Source: Nannobrachium achirus (Eukaryota > Chordata > Actinopteri > Myctophiformes > Myctophidae). Taken from it: 64,000 bases of DNA. Location: assembly GCA_963921795.1 (NCBI GenBank), contig OY997649.1, positions 35,260,080-35,324,079 on the forward strand, given 5' to 3'. This document shows positions 11,384-22,628 of this stretch, in pieces (the first letter of the stretch is position 1; every line of letters starts with the position of its first letter). The notes under the pieces are model-generated. The model made no database searches, had not been told where the DNA came from, and saw only the letters and a list, made by a program, of their open reading frames with translations. Made by a program: the position numbers and the translations under genes.

Positions 11384-11794
11384 TGGGTGCGTTTATATGC
11401 ACATTCAGAATGGCATTCAGAATGAACTTATTCTGAATAGAGCTTCATTCCCAAACGTTTACATGGGACCTGAATACAAGTATCCCTCATTCCACTGTCG
11501 TTTACATGACCAAAGGATTCATTCGGAATAGAACTTTGGGCATGCGCAAAGTAGGCCTACTTCAGGTCGGAGAAGGGGGGGGCAGTTCAGACAGCAGTTC
11601 ATTCCGAATGGAGCGTTTATATGACAGATGTATCCCGATTGAAACAGCATAAACCACCTCTTCAGACCAGAATGAAAATTCATTCGGGTCAGACTGGAAT
11701 GGCCATTCCTAAACGTTTATATGAGCATTTCTATTCTGAATGAGCAGTCATTCCGAATATAAGTGGAATACATCTGTGCATATAAACGCACCCA
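11384..11794. mobile_element. Palindromic MITE, 20-bp perfect TIRs
   Basis: TGGGTGCGTTTATATGCACA at 11384 is exactly inverted at 11775-11794. Subterminal CATTC(C/A)GAAT units occur repeatedly in both orientations through the 411 bp. No target duplication was recognised outside, and there is no transposase frame. Confidence 0.85.
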
Positions 11795-12099
11795 TTGTCT
11801 CTCATACAATATACCGCCAGTACCAAAATGATGCAGTTGATGAGGATATAAGCCAGTTTACAGGTCCTTCCAACTGTGGTACCCCGATACATTTCCTCCT
11901 CATTGTCTGCACATCCAATTACTGAAACTCTGTCACATATTCTGAATGGCTGCTATGTATACTGTATAAGCCAGAGAATACATTGGGCATGACAGGATTG
12001 TTGATCTATCTATTAGTTAAGTACATAAGTTCATACGTTTCATCATCTGTCAAAATGTATAAGCCCTCTTGTATTTGAACTTCCATATTCAAAATGTGC

Positions 12100-12490
12100 A
12101 ATAATTAAAATGATCTTAGATACTACACCAGCTAATACACCAGATGTTGTTGTTGATGAGGACATTAGAGAAGTGATTATTTTGGAAGTGGGTTGTACAT
12201 TCGACCACAGCATGGGAGAGGCATTCCTTAAGGTACACTGAAGTACCAATGTCTTAAGGATGCTATTATACAGCTTGGTTACAAATGTAAACGGCTTGTG
12301 TTCATATTTGGAAGCTTCTGTAATGTCCATACATTTGTCGTGAGAGGCCTGCAGATTGCAGGAATACCCAAGCAGAGAGCTAAAGCATTGACTAAATTCT
12401 GTTCAGTGTCTGTGATAATTGGCAGTTGCGAGTTGCCACATATGGAGGAGACAATGCTAACTGTATCCGTGATCGATCTGTATCTCGAAA
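12100..12490 (+). mobile_element. Retroelement polyprotein C-terminal remnant
   Basis: Broken frames read VIILEVGCTFDHSMGEAF and then FGSFCNVHTFVVRGLQIAG followed by KALTKFCSVSVIIGS. This arrangement is familiar from the C-terminal tail of certain metazoan reverse-transcriptase elements. Stops and a frameshift separate the two parts, so it is a fossil. Clade unknown. Confidence 0.45.
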
Positions 12491-13919
12491 CACTTATTGA
12501 TGAGTTTCCCAAGTTTGAGCATCTACTATTGTTTGTGTTCAATAATGTCTTGTTAAATATGAACGCAAATAAAGATGTTAAATGTGTATGTTTATATGTA
12601 ATTGTTATAAATTCATCTATAAAGAATATACATTTCTTTTTTTTTACCTTTGACCATTCTTTATTGCCTGTGAGCAAAAAAAAAACACCAGTATCAGAGA
12701 TGTTGTGCCAGGACATGTTAATGTCTAGCTGCCTATTTATAAGGTAAAGGTAAGGCTCGTGCAAAAACACACTTGCCCCCATTTCTTCGGCGACTGGTTG
12801 CCCCCAGCGGTTCTTGTATTCCTGTCTTTGTTTTACTAAGGTTAAGGTTAGGTTTAGGCATTTTAAATTATATTATTATTATATTATATTTTTGAAACAA
12901 TATAATATTATTGATATCATTATAGAAATGTATCAAAAGATTCCCCAAGTCTCTTACTTTACTATTCTGATGAATGATCTGATGAATGAGAAGAATACGG
13001 GAGATATGGTCATGGGAGAAAGACTGTAGCCTCTGTACCCAGGCAAGTAAAACAAAAACATCTGTTTGTCCTTTGGCAGGCATAAAGGGGTCATGTCAGA
13101 CCACCAAGTCCATAATCAGTTTCAGTTCTATAATTTCTGATTGGTCCGATTTAAGATGTTACAATTGCTCCTTGTTGGAATTGCCTCTGGTAACACAATT
13201 GGCTGTTTGTGAAAATCAGCAAACCAATGCATGCCTCTTCTCCTTGGACAACCATGGGGACGGATGGGGGCAACAGACAGACAGAGACTGATCTGCCTGA
13301 TGGAGCAGAATGCAACAAAAACAATTGTCCCCCCTAATCAGTCCCCATACCCTAGGTGGGGTTGGAAAGGGCCTTTGTATGTGGAGTTATCATGTTCTCC
13401 CCATGCCCATGGTAGGTACCCTCACAAAAAACATGCAGAAATCCTGGTCTCTATACTGCCACCCGCCTGATGGGAAAGTATAACTGGTTGGAATAACGTG
13501 TTCCTTCCACGTGCTACGTCCTACCGGGGAAACTCCCCCCTGTCAGGTGATAAGAAGCGGCATGTTCACTCCTCATGCATTGAAAGAAGCATGAGCTCAG
13601 TTCGGGGCTCTCCGCTCTCCCCATGTTGGCAGAGGGAGAGGAGCACCCAGGATTACAGTTTAGGGCAATTGACACTGGCTGAAAAATGGGTCACAAAATC
13701 GTGGGATAAAAATAAATAAAAAATGTTGTCCCTATTAGGCACACCTTTTTTTATCTGTTAGCGGCAGCTGTGGATTAAGACTCGCGGTCCGGGCCCATAA
13801 TTCCATCTTCTGATGACCCCCTCCCCCGATCTACGTTTGCTTTCTTTTTAGTCTATTTGCATTTGTGCATGTAAAAATGTCTATATAAAATAAAAAAGTT
13901 CAACAATATTTTCTTCTTT

Positions 13920-13920
<1 letters not shown>
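12491..13920. other. Intergenic, nothing recognised
   Basis: No exon, RNA gene or structured repeat could be supported between the retroelement remnant and the CA repeat. Open frames on both strands are unconserved-looking. Confidence 0.4.
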
Positions 13921-13921
<1 letters not shown>

Positions 13922-13958
<37 letters not shown>

Positions 13959-13997
13959 GCACACGCGCGCACACGCGCGCACACACACACGCGCACA

Positions 13998-14078
<81 letters not shown>
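13922..14078. repeat. (CA)n microsatellite with CG interruptions
   Basis: About 157 bp of CA units, interrupted on the left by CGCGCA variants and uninterrupted on the right. It ends about 80 bp before the rbm19 promoter motifs. Confidence 0.95.
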
Positions 14079-14082
<4 letters not shown>

Positions 14083-14158
14083 CCAGGCAGACTGCAGTGC
14101 CGAGCATGAACGTGATGATCTTCTCCGTGTTCTATTTGTCTAGCCTGGATTGATTAAG

Positions 14159-14179
14159 CCCCGCCTACTCAAAATGGCG
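14159..14179 (+). promoter_or_regulatory. rbm19 promoter motifs: GC box and YY1-like site
   Basis: CCCCGCC (14159-14165) is followed by AAAATGGCG (14171-14179), which matches the core of the YY1 site common at housekeeping and ribosome-biogenesis promoters. They lie about 95-110 bp before the rbm19 ATG, at a plausible core promoter. No TATA box was seen. Confidence 0.45.
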
Positions 14180-14271
14180 ATGTAGGGAAAGTTCCATGCT
14201 CGTTTGTTGACATGCTGGCGTTCACCTAAATCCAAATTTATGTTTATTGTGTGAATTAAAACTTAACAAAC

Positions 14272-15586
14272 ATGTCAAGGATCATCGTTAAAAATCTTCC
14301 CAATGGGGTAAGCAATGTATCCAGATAATATTGGCTGGCTGTTCCACGAAATAGAGGCATACTATGGGGCATGTAGAAGAAAGATATGTGGCAAATTTAC
14401 TCTGTTACAACTGCAGATCCAGTGGGCATTGGGCACCAGCACCACCACTGAAAAGAATACATGTATGCTTTGGAAAATGGTTGGATATAATCATGTAGCC
14501 ATCGATCACACGACGGTCTTCTGTCATATATTATATGGATGGCAGACATTGGCAGTCATGATCAGGGCTAGATATCATGTTATTTGAACATGCACGGTGC
14601 CTTGGATTAAGACTATTGTATGTTATCCAGTCTGACTTTTACTGTAGTGTCTATGCAAATGTCAAAATCGCTGAAATATACATCTATGAGTCTTATCGTT
14701 TATCATTACATACCCTTCTCTCTATTTGCAATGGAGAGTGTCATGACCCGAACAGAGAGAGACCATGATTGATCAATGCATCTGAGTCTCTGCTGAATCT
14801 ATTAATTTCTATCAGTTTTCAGTAGGCAAACATCTTGCAATAAATCTCTGAAAATGTGATCTGTCCCATCATGTAGATGAAGGAGGATAGATTCCGGGGG
14901 ATGTTTGCTGCCTTTGGAACTTTGACGGACTGCACTCTGAAGTTTACAAAGGATGGCAAGTTCAGAAAGTTCGGTTTTGTAGGATTTAAAACCGAAGAGG
15001 ATGCAACTAATGCCTTAAAACATTTCAACAAGAGTTTTGTTGATACATCCCGTGTGACGGTAAGCTAGATGATTAAAAACATATTGGTTCCATACCCTCA
15101 ATTTCAGCCCTGTCTTGACACATCAAGTTTGCTAACCTCCCATCTTTTTCTCAAGGTGGAGATGTGTAAATCCTTTGGAGACCCCACTAAAGCAAAAGCC
15201 TGGAGCAAGCACACACAGAGCACAGGCCCAGGTACACCTGCTGGTAAAGAAGCCAATGAAAAGGTACTGTACAGCAACTTGAAATAAAACATTTTTATTT
15301 AATACACTGTATATGTCAATAGTGTGTACCTATTTCTTGCTTATGTATCCTATATTAAAATTGCCTAATGGAGTTCGCACATACTGTAGATGATGGCCCC
15401 TGGTGTCAGATGTGTATATATTTAGCAACTTATTAACTATGGCAATTATGACAACTAAATTTTACATTTTGTATTGTATTGCAATTTTAAATAAAATACA
15501 TGTTCTGCTACCCTCAGAAAAATAAACAAAAAAAGGAAACCACAAGTGTTTTGGGCAAAGTAAGTCAATCTACACGCACGCACGCA

Positions 15587-15681
<95 letters not shown>

Positions 15682-18600
15682 GCACGCGCACAGATGGACC
15701 TTCAGAACACTGAGGATACACATAGATATGATTGTACTGTATGTTAAGCAAGATATTTTAACTTATTCTATGTGATGTTTAATCTTGTTTGTCAGCTGGA
15801 AGAGGATGACACTTTCAAGGAGTTTGTGTCAGTTTATCAGAATCGAAGTCAGGTACCCACCTGGGCAAACGATGTTCTGCAACAATCGGCTGCCCCTGAA
15901 GCTGCCCCTGGGGCTGCAAAGGAAAAACTACAAAAGGAGAAAAAGAAAACTGCTACTGATGATTACCTCAACTTTGATTCTGAGGAATCTGAATCTGAAG
16001 AAGAGGATGGTGAAGATCAGGGTGGGTATTTCCTGTCCCTCACAAGAGAGAGGGTTATTTTTACAAGTTTACAATTAGGAATACATCGCATTCAGATGTG
16101 CTGTGAGCTACAACTAAGTTTAACTCAGGGTTGAGGTTAAAAATGACCAAAACAAAGGTCAAATCTTTCATAATTGACATCCTAAAAATGTAATGGCCTT
16201 ATATAGAAAAACAATAAAACAAATGTGTTTATAAAGATCTTCTAAATCATTTGTTGTTGCTTTCAGAAACCACCAAAGAAGCACTGAAATCTGATGTGTC
16301 TGATATGGATTACCTGCGCTCCAAAATGGTCCAGACACAAGACACCATGGAACATAGTGGCGAAGAGGATGATGCTGAAGAAAATGAAGATGATAACAAA
16401 GATGATGTACAACACCCTGTGCCTCAGGCAGACAGTGCCTATGAGAGTGGTGAAAAAGACAACACCTCAAAGACTAAGACATCTGTATCACCCCTGGATA
16501 AGAAGCAGGGCAAAGCCACCAAAACTGCAAAACAGGAGGTAATTGCTTAGATATCCTTTCCCCCTCTACATGCATTAAACAAACTATATTTCCATACATT
16601 GCTGTTGTCTTGACAAGGACACCCAAGAATGGATGGAAGTTAACTTCTGCATGAATTTTAGGCTGAATTCATCAACTTAAGTTAAGGTTAGGCATTGTTT
16701 GTAGGGTTACGTTTGAGGATGGGTTTGCTGAGGTTATGGTTAGGGTAATGTGTGGTGAGGGCATTCTGGTGGGATGTCCTTGTCCGTCCTTTCTAGGGTG
16801 GCCATCAAGTGTCAATCCTATGTTTTTGTTTTTGCTGGCTAACACTGCTACTGCCTTCCCTAGACTGAACCTACCACAGACTTCACAGTAAAACTAAGAG
16901 GAGCCCCTTTCACTGTTAAAGAGGTGAGTGAGTAAGGAGATATACTGTATTTAAGAGGTGAGCAGAATGGAGAGAAGAGATTTGATTCATAACTATTACC
17001 TAAATCAAGAAATGATTTTAGTTTTGTTCTTAATGTGTGATGTCAACAGCCACAAGTACGAGAGTTCATGACCCCTCTGAAGCCTGCTGCTATCAGAATT
17101 GGGAGGAACGAAAGTGGCAATAGAACAGGTGTGACAGTGACTATTCATAATCATACGTTATGTTCCTGATAATTTCTCTTATTTTTCTTTTCAATGTATG
17201 GCTTGTGTGGATAATTGTCCGATTTTGTAACGTATGTTTTAGGTTATATATATGTGGACCTGCACTCTGAGGAAGAGGTGGAAAAGGCACTGAAGAAGAA
17301 CAAAGATTACATGGGTGAGTAAACATACGTTCTACTCTTTTGTGTTTGTTTACGTGTTGATAGTAAATCCGGAGCAGATTTTGATGTCCTTGTATGGCCT
17401 CCTCTGTGTACTTTCAGGGGGGCGCTACATTGAGGTGTTCCGGGTGAATATGCAGGGTAAGAGTTGGAGGGACAAGAAGCAGAAGGAGATAGACAGGGAC
17501 TTCACCAGGAAGCTGAAGGACGACGAAGAAGAGGAAGATGTTTCAGAGTCAGGACGAATCTTCGTGAGAAACCTTCCCTACACCTGCACTGAGGAAGACA
17601 TTAAAGACTTGTTCACTAAACATGGTGTGTTAAAACACATACAAGTACATACATACACATACTTGTATGCACACACATAGATGCAAATGCAAACAAATCA
17701 GTCACTACAACGGTCATTATTCCGCATTCTATGCAGGTCCGCTGTCTGATGTGCTGTTCCCCATCGACAACCTAACCAAGAAGTCTAAAGGTTTCGCCTT
17801 TGTAACATACATGATTCCAGAGAATGCTGTAGCAGCTCTCGCTCAGCTGGATGGCCACATTTTCCAGGTACTATCAAACTCTATTTGAGATGTGGTTTAT
17901 CCTTTAACACATCTGGTGCCAACCCCGAGTTTCCCGAGTTTGTATTGATACCAACGCTGTGCCAACCCCGAGTTTCCCGAGTTTGGGCCGTTTTTGAAAA
18001 AAAAAAAAAAGAAAAAATCAAAAAAAAGAATTTTTTCAAAAAAAAAAATTGGACCTCCAGAAATGTATTAGGCATGATCGCGATCGCGAAATTGCATGTT
18101 TAACCCCCATACCAACCCATTCTTTCAAACATGGCAGCCATGTTTGTTTACATCTGAAGAAAACATAATGGCCCATAAATCATGAATGCCTGAACGGATT
18201 TCCAAGCGGATTTTTTTGTTTGAAAGCTGTGAACAGCATCTACACACGTGGTGCATCATCTATGCATGGGCTTGCACTTTTTACACAATTGCACAATTAC
18301 ATGGAAGTCTATGGTAACCATGGCAACGCGAGACATTGAAGAGAAAAAATCATTGCAACATAAGTGTTAAATTAAGTAGCTATAATGTTTGAAATTAGAT
18401 TGAGTTAATTACTGGGCTCAGATTTTGGCTTTCTGCGAAAAAGAATTGTGACCTTTGTTTCTGCCATGCTTTTAGGGCAGGATGCTTCATCTGCTTCCCT
18501 CCACCGTGAAGAAGGAAAAAACGGAATCAGATTCTGGTGGCCCTGGGTCTTCGTCTTATAAACGACAGAAAGACGCTAAAAATAAAGCTGCGAGTTCCAG

Positions 18601-21600
18601 GTACTGCAGCGATTGTCAACCTAATGGGCTGTGGCCCACTAGTTGGCCGTGAGGATATGAGTAAAAAAAATGTAAAAACAATAAGATTTGAATGATAATA
18701 TAACATTAGTATTAAAAGAAGATTAATGTAAAAAGATAGTCATGGTATGTGTGGTGTGACTTTACCATCTAGCTCCCACAACTGGAACGCTCTGTTTCTT
18801 GGCACGAGTGCGGTTGCAGATGCCATTGCTGAGAAATACAACACAACCAAAAGCCAAGTTCTAGACCATGTGAGTTGTGTTCTTTTTGCATTTGTCTCTC
18901 TAATTACACATGCCCATGACCCATATTTGCACCCCAATATATGTGCCCCTGTCTATACTTGCATACACCCTTAGTACTTTAGATATAATTTAGTCTCAGA
19001 TGTATTCTATAAGTTACTTCATGACTGTGTGGTCTTGTCATCCCTTTCTGTAGGAATCAAAGGGTAGCGTTGCAGTGAGGATGGCTCTAGGGGAGACCCA
19101 GATTGTCCAGGAGACTCGTCAGTTCCTTCTGGACAATAACGTGTCTCTGGATTCCTTCAGCCAGGTATGTCGCAAACTTGCAGTATCCATATTGTTTTTT
19201 TTCTTTTTGGTTTTTCTTTTTTACTATACGCTCTGTGTGTGCTTCGTTGTAAACAGGCAGCATCAGCCAGGAGTACATCTGTGATGTTGGTGAAAAACCT
19301 TCCAGCGGGTGTGACTGTGTCAGAGCTAGAGGAGCTGTTCTCACCTCATGGTTCTTTGGGTCGAGTGCTGCTGCCGCCCTCAGGGCTCACTGCCATTATA
19401 GAATTCCTGGAGCCAACTGAAGCAAAACGTGCCTTCACTAGGCTAGCCTACAGCAAGGTTTGTACTGCCCTTTATACAATAACACAGTACATTCAATGGA
19501 TTGAGGAGAGAGACCATGCAGTCTCATGTTAATTACTCTCATCTCCATTTTAGTTCCATCACATCCCACTATATTTGGAGTGGGCCCCTGTAGGGGTGTT
19601 TACAGCAGCTAGACCAGAACCAGGTAAATGATGCTATAGCTCAAATGGGCCCACATTCTCAATTGCTTGTTTTTTTTTAAGATACAAAATGGGTCATTTG
19701 AATAATCATATCTTTCAGATCTGTCTGGCTCTAAAGACACCTCAGTACCAGAGGAGGAGGAAGAAGAGGAGGAGGAAGAGGAGGAGTCTACTCCAGGTTC
19801 CACACTCTTTGTTAAGAATCTTAATTTCTGCACAACAGAGGAGAAACTACAAGAGGTCAGTTGTAATGGGACCCTGAATTACATGGAATAAAAGACTGAT
19901 GAACAGTTCAATATAAGTGATAGATGTTTTGTTTTTTACAGACATTCTCCAAATGTGGCAAGGTGAAGATGTGCACTATCTCTAAAAAGAAAGATAAAGC
20001 AGGTACTCAAATCCATCATTTGAAAGTGTATATGTTTTTTGTTAGGCTTTCAAAAGTGTGATTGCCAAAAATAGCAAATCTTAAATGGGTCATGTCATCA
20101 AAAAAAGAAAACGTTTCCTGACCTCAATTACACCCCAAAAAAATGAAAATTCAACATTCAGTGGTGTTTCTGTAATCTGTAGTTTTTTGAATAATTAGGC
20201 TCAGAGGAAAAGTTCATTTTCCTCTGGACGTACGCATCATCATCCAGGGGAGGATGCGGTTGTAGGGGAGGGTGTATCACCTTTGATGTTTCCAATGTTT
20301 CCAATGTACCATGTACCATTTCAGTTTGTATCATTATTTGTGAGATTGTAGATCACGCTATTTTCATGCACGACACTGGCACACAACTAAGTATAAATCA
20401 GGCTTAAGAAAACTGTGTGAAAATCATAAAGTACGTAATCCAAATGCAATAAATAACCATCTTGTGCTATTCTCTATTCTAGGAAAGTGGTTGTCCATGG
20501 GCTACGGTTTTGTCCAGTATCAGAAAGCGGAGACAGCACAGAAAGCCATGAGGCTGCTACAAGTAATGCCCATTAATACTATTGTATAAAAACAATATAG
20601 CCCCTCCCCAAAATCATACGTTGCTTCCCCTCACACTTTATTGAACACTGTTCCTAATGACACTGACCTTCCTAAACAAGCCATTGACCTATGACTTATA
20701 TTCTCTCCTTCAATGTCTCTACAGCGTTGTAATGTGGATGACCACCAGTTAGAGCTGAAGATTTCTGAGAAAGCCACAAGGTATGATGCACTTTGAGATG
20801 GAACATAGTGCCATGTCTAGATGACACAGTAATCCTAAAAATAAGATATAGTTTAGCTACAATTTGTTAAGATAACAGTTAACAAGTTACTTTGAAAGTG
20901 TCACCCCTTGTGATTAAACAGCAGAACTATACTAGCTAAAATGTACGAAATTATTTACAACAATAGAAAAACACCTGCACGATTGACCGACTATTATAGG
21001 TTTTAACTTAGGTTCCTTAGAGTTGGTGCTGGCACATATTTGATAATGGGTCAAATATAAGGGGCAGGGGCTGAAAGTTATTGTTACTTATTAAATCACC
21101 TTTCCTTATATTCAGGTCTGCTGACGTGTCCCACAAGAAGAAGCAGGATGTCAAGAAGCAGACAGGATCTAAGATACTTGTGCGCAATGTTCCATTCCAA
21201 ACTACTGTCAAGGAAATCCGAGAGCTCTTCTGGTAACACACGCACAAACAGATTGTTGTCTTATTGTTTGGCATCCCACTCTCAAGGTTGTTAATTAGGT
21301 AAACTAGAAAATTATGTAAAATGAGTTATGATGGTTGAAGGCTGGAATGTCCCAACCCATGACTTACATTTGTGCAAGTTTGGAGACAATTGCACTACTG
21401 TTGTGCTGTGAGAAGCCGAAAGAATTGCAGGTTCTAATAGTAAAATGACTGCAATGATGGGTCACAAAAGATTTTATTTCACCCATATTACCTGTAACAT
21501 GATGTGACAAATATAGCTGTGAGTAATACATTTACTCCTTGCCTGCAGTACATTTGGAGAGCTGAAGACAGTCCGTCTCCCTAAGAAAGCAGCTGGATCA

Positions 21601-22099
21601 GGGAATCATCGGGGCTTTGGCTTTGTTGACTTCCTTACCAAACAGGATGCCAAGGTGTGTTTGCAAATGTGCATATTTTCTTTTCTGGTAATGTGAGCCA
21701 TCATATTAATTTAAGGGAGAGATTACCCGTATGCTGTAGGTGATAGGGCAGTAATTCTATAGCTTTCCGATGTTAACATGCACTTTTGTGGTCTTTTATA
21801 GAAAGCATTTGCTGCACTCTGCCACAGCACCCATTTATACGGGAGACGCTTGGTGTTAGAATGGGCTGACACTGAAGAGACGGTCGAGAAGTTGAGACAA
21901 AAAACTGCTGAACATTTTCATCATGGTAACACCAACCTCAGCCACTACAACACAAGTTTATGCATGTTGCATCACAACAAATTCTCTAACACGTTTACTT
22001 TTTCCTTTCCCCTCAGTGGTTCCCAAAAAACGTAAACAGGCAGAGGTCTTGGGAGGAATAATGGAGGCGATGGAAACTACAGAAGCTGAGGAAGATTGA
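14272..22099 (+). CDS. rbm19: RNA-binding protein 19 (ribosome biogenesis)
   Basis: Nucleolar protein homologous to yeast Mrd1, needed for pre-rRNA processing of the small subunit. Coding exons: 14272-14307, 14877-15059, 15156-15263, 15518-15559, 15796-16021, 16267-16538, 16864-16923, 17050-17128, 17243-17314, 17418-17624, 17737-17867, 18476-18600, 18773-18869, 19054-19164, 19257-19457, 19554-19623, 19719-19855, 19942-20002, 20483-20562, 20725-20780, 21116-21232, 21549-21654, 21802-21925, 22017-22099; 927 residues (human 960). Six RRMs lie near residues 1-79, 296-368, 402-480, 589-665, 700-785 and 803-885, with RNP1 motifs [31 protein letters not shown] and [10 protein letters not shown] in RRM1, 3, 5 and 6. 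Acidic low-complexity linkers follow RRM1 and precede RRM5 (poly-Glu). The [10 protein letters not shown] start matches the family start. Confidence 0.97.
15574..15678. repeat. (CA)n microsatellite in rbm19 intron 4
   Basis: CGCA units pass into about 45 CA units, starting 15 bp after an rbm19 exon donor. Confidence 0.95.
17917..17984 (+). repeat. Two 25-bp direct repeats in an rbm19 intron
   Basis: The unit starting TGCCAACCCCGAGTTTCCCG occurs at 17917 and 17960 (period 43). An A-rich low-complexity stretch follows. No function is apparent. Confidence 0.7.
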
Positions 22100-22276
22100 A
22101 ATCCCTTGTTCATTGCCATGATCTTCAGACAACCTGAGAGAACAGAACTGACAAAATATGCGCCTCAGATGGCGTGGAGGACCAAGTAGAAAATGTACAA
22201 TCACAAAAAGAAATTCAACCACCTCTGGATGCCCCTATAATTTCCAGATTGTGTCATGGGATTGTGCTTCAGAGAG

Positions 22277-22500
22277 AGAACATTGGACTATTGTAATAAA
22301 TGCTATATATAAATTTGAATGTATGCTTTATACAATGTTGTCATTTCTGATATTTTGTGCTTATTTTACTAGGTTTTTCAGGTTTTCAGAAGAACATTGG
22401 ACTATTGTAATAATGCTATATAAAATTAGAATGTATGCTTTATACAATGTTGTCATTTCTTATATTTTGTGCTTATTTTACTCATTTTTCAGGTTTTCAG
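22277..22500 (+). repeat. Tandem ~110-bp duplication in rbm19 3' UTR
   Basis: Two successive copies (about 22277-22389 and 22391-22500) run from GAACATTGGACTATTGTAAT to TTTTTCAGGTTTTCAG with only small differences. Only the first copy keeps a canonical AATAAA (22295-22300); the second reads AATAAT. Cleavage after the first copy would exclude the second from the mRNA. Confidence 0.85.
22295..22300 (+). terminator. rbm19 polyadenylation signal AATAAA
   Basis: Canonical hexamer 196 bp after the rbm19 stop, followed by T-rich DNA. It is the only clear AATAAA between rbm19 and plbd2. Confidence 0.6.
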
Positions 22501-22547
22501 TTCGGAACTGTATAGGCTCTTATTTTGAAAGTGCGTCCTAGGTTATG

Positions 22548-22617
22548 GTCACATGATGCCCGTTGTTGCCCAACAGTGAGTCATATGCATAGAGTTATAA
22601 TATTAAGGTCATATGAC
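22548..22617 (+). promoter_or_regulatory. plbd2 promoter E-box-like pair
   Basis: GTCACATGAT (22548-22557) and the palindrome GTCATATGAC (22608-22617) lie just before the plbd2 ATG at 22629. Both resemble the CLEAR element GTCACGTGAC bound by TFEB-type factors at lysosomal genes, with two mismatches each. The second is so close to the ATG that it may be transcribed. Function is inference. Confidence 0.3.
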
Positions 22618-22628
22618 ACACTGCAAAC

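Noticed and set aside
12279..12782. 167-codon minus-strand frame
   Set aside because: It is antisense to the retroelement remnant, which has recognisable motifs on the plus strand; the minus-strand peptide has none.
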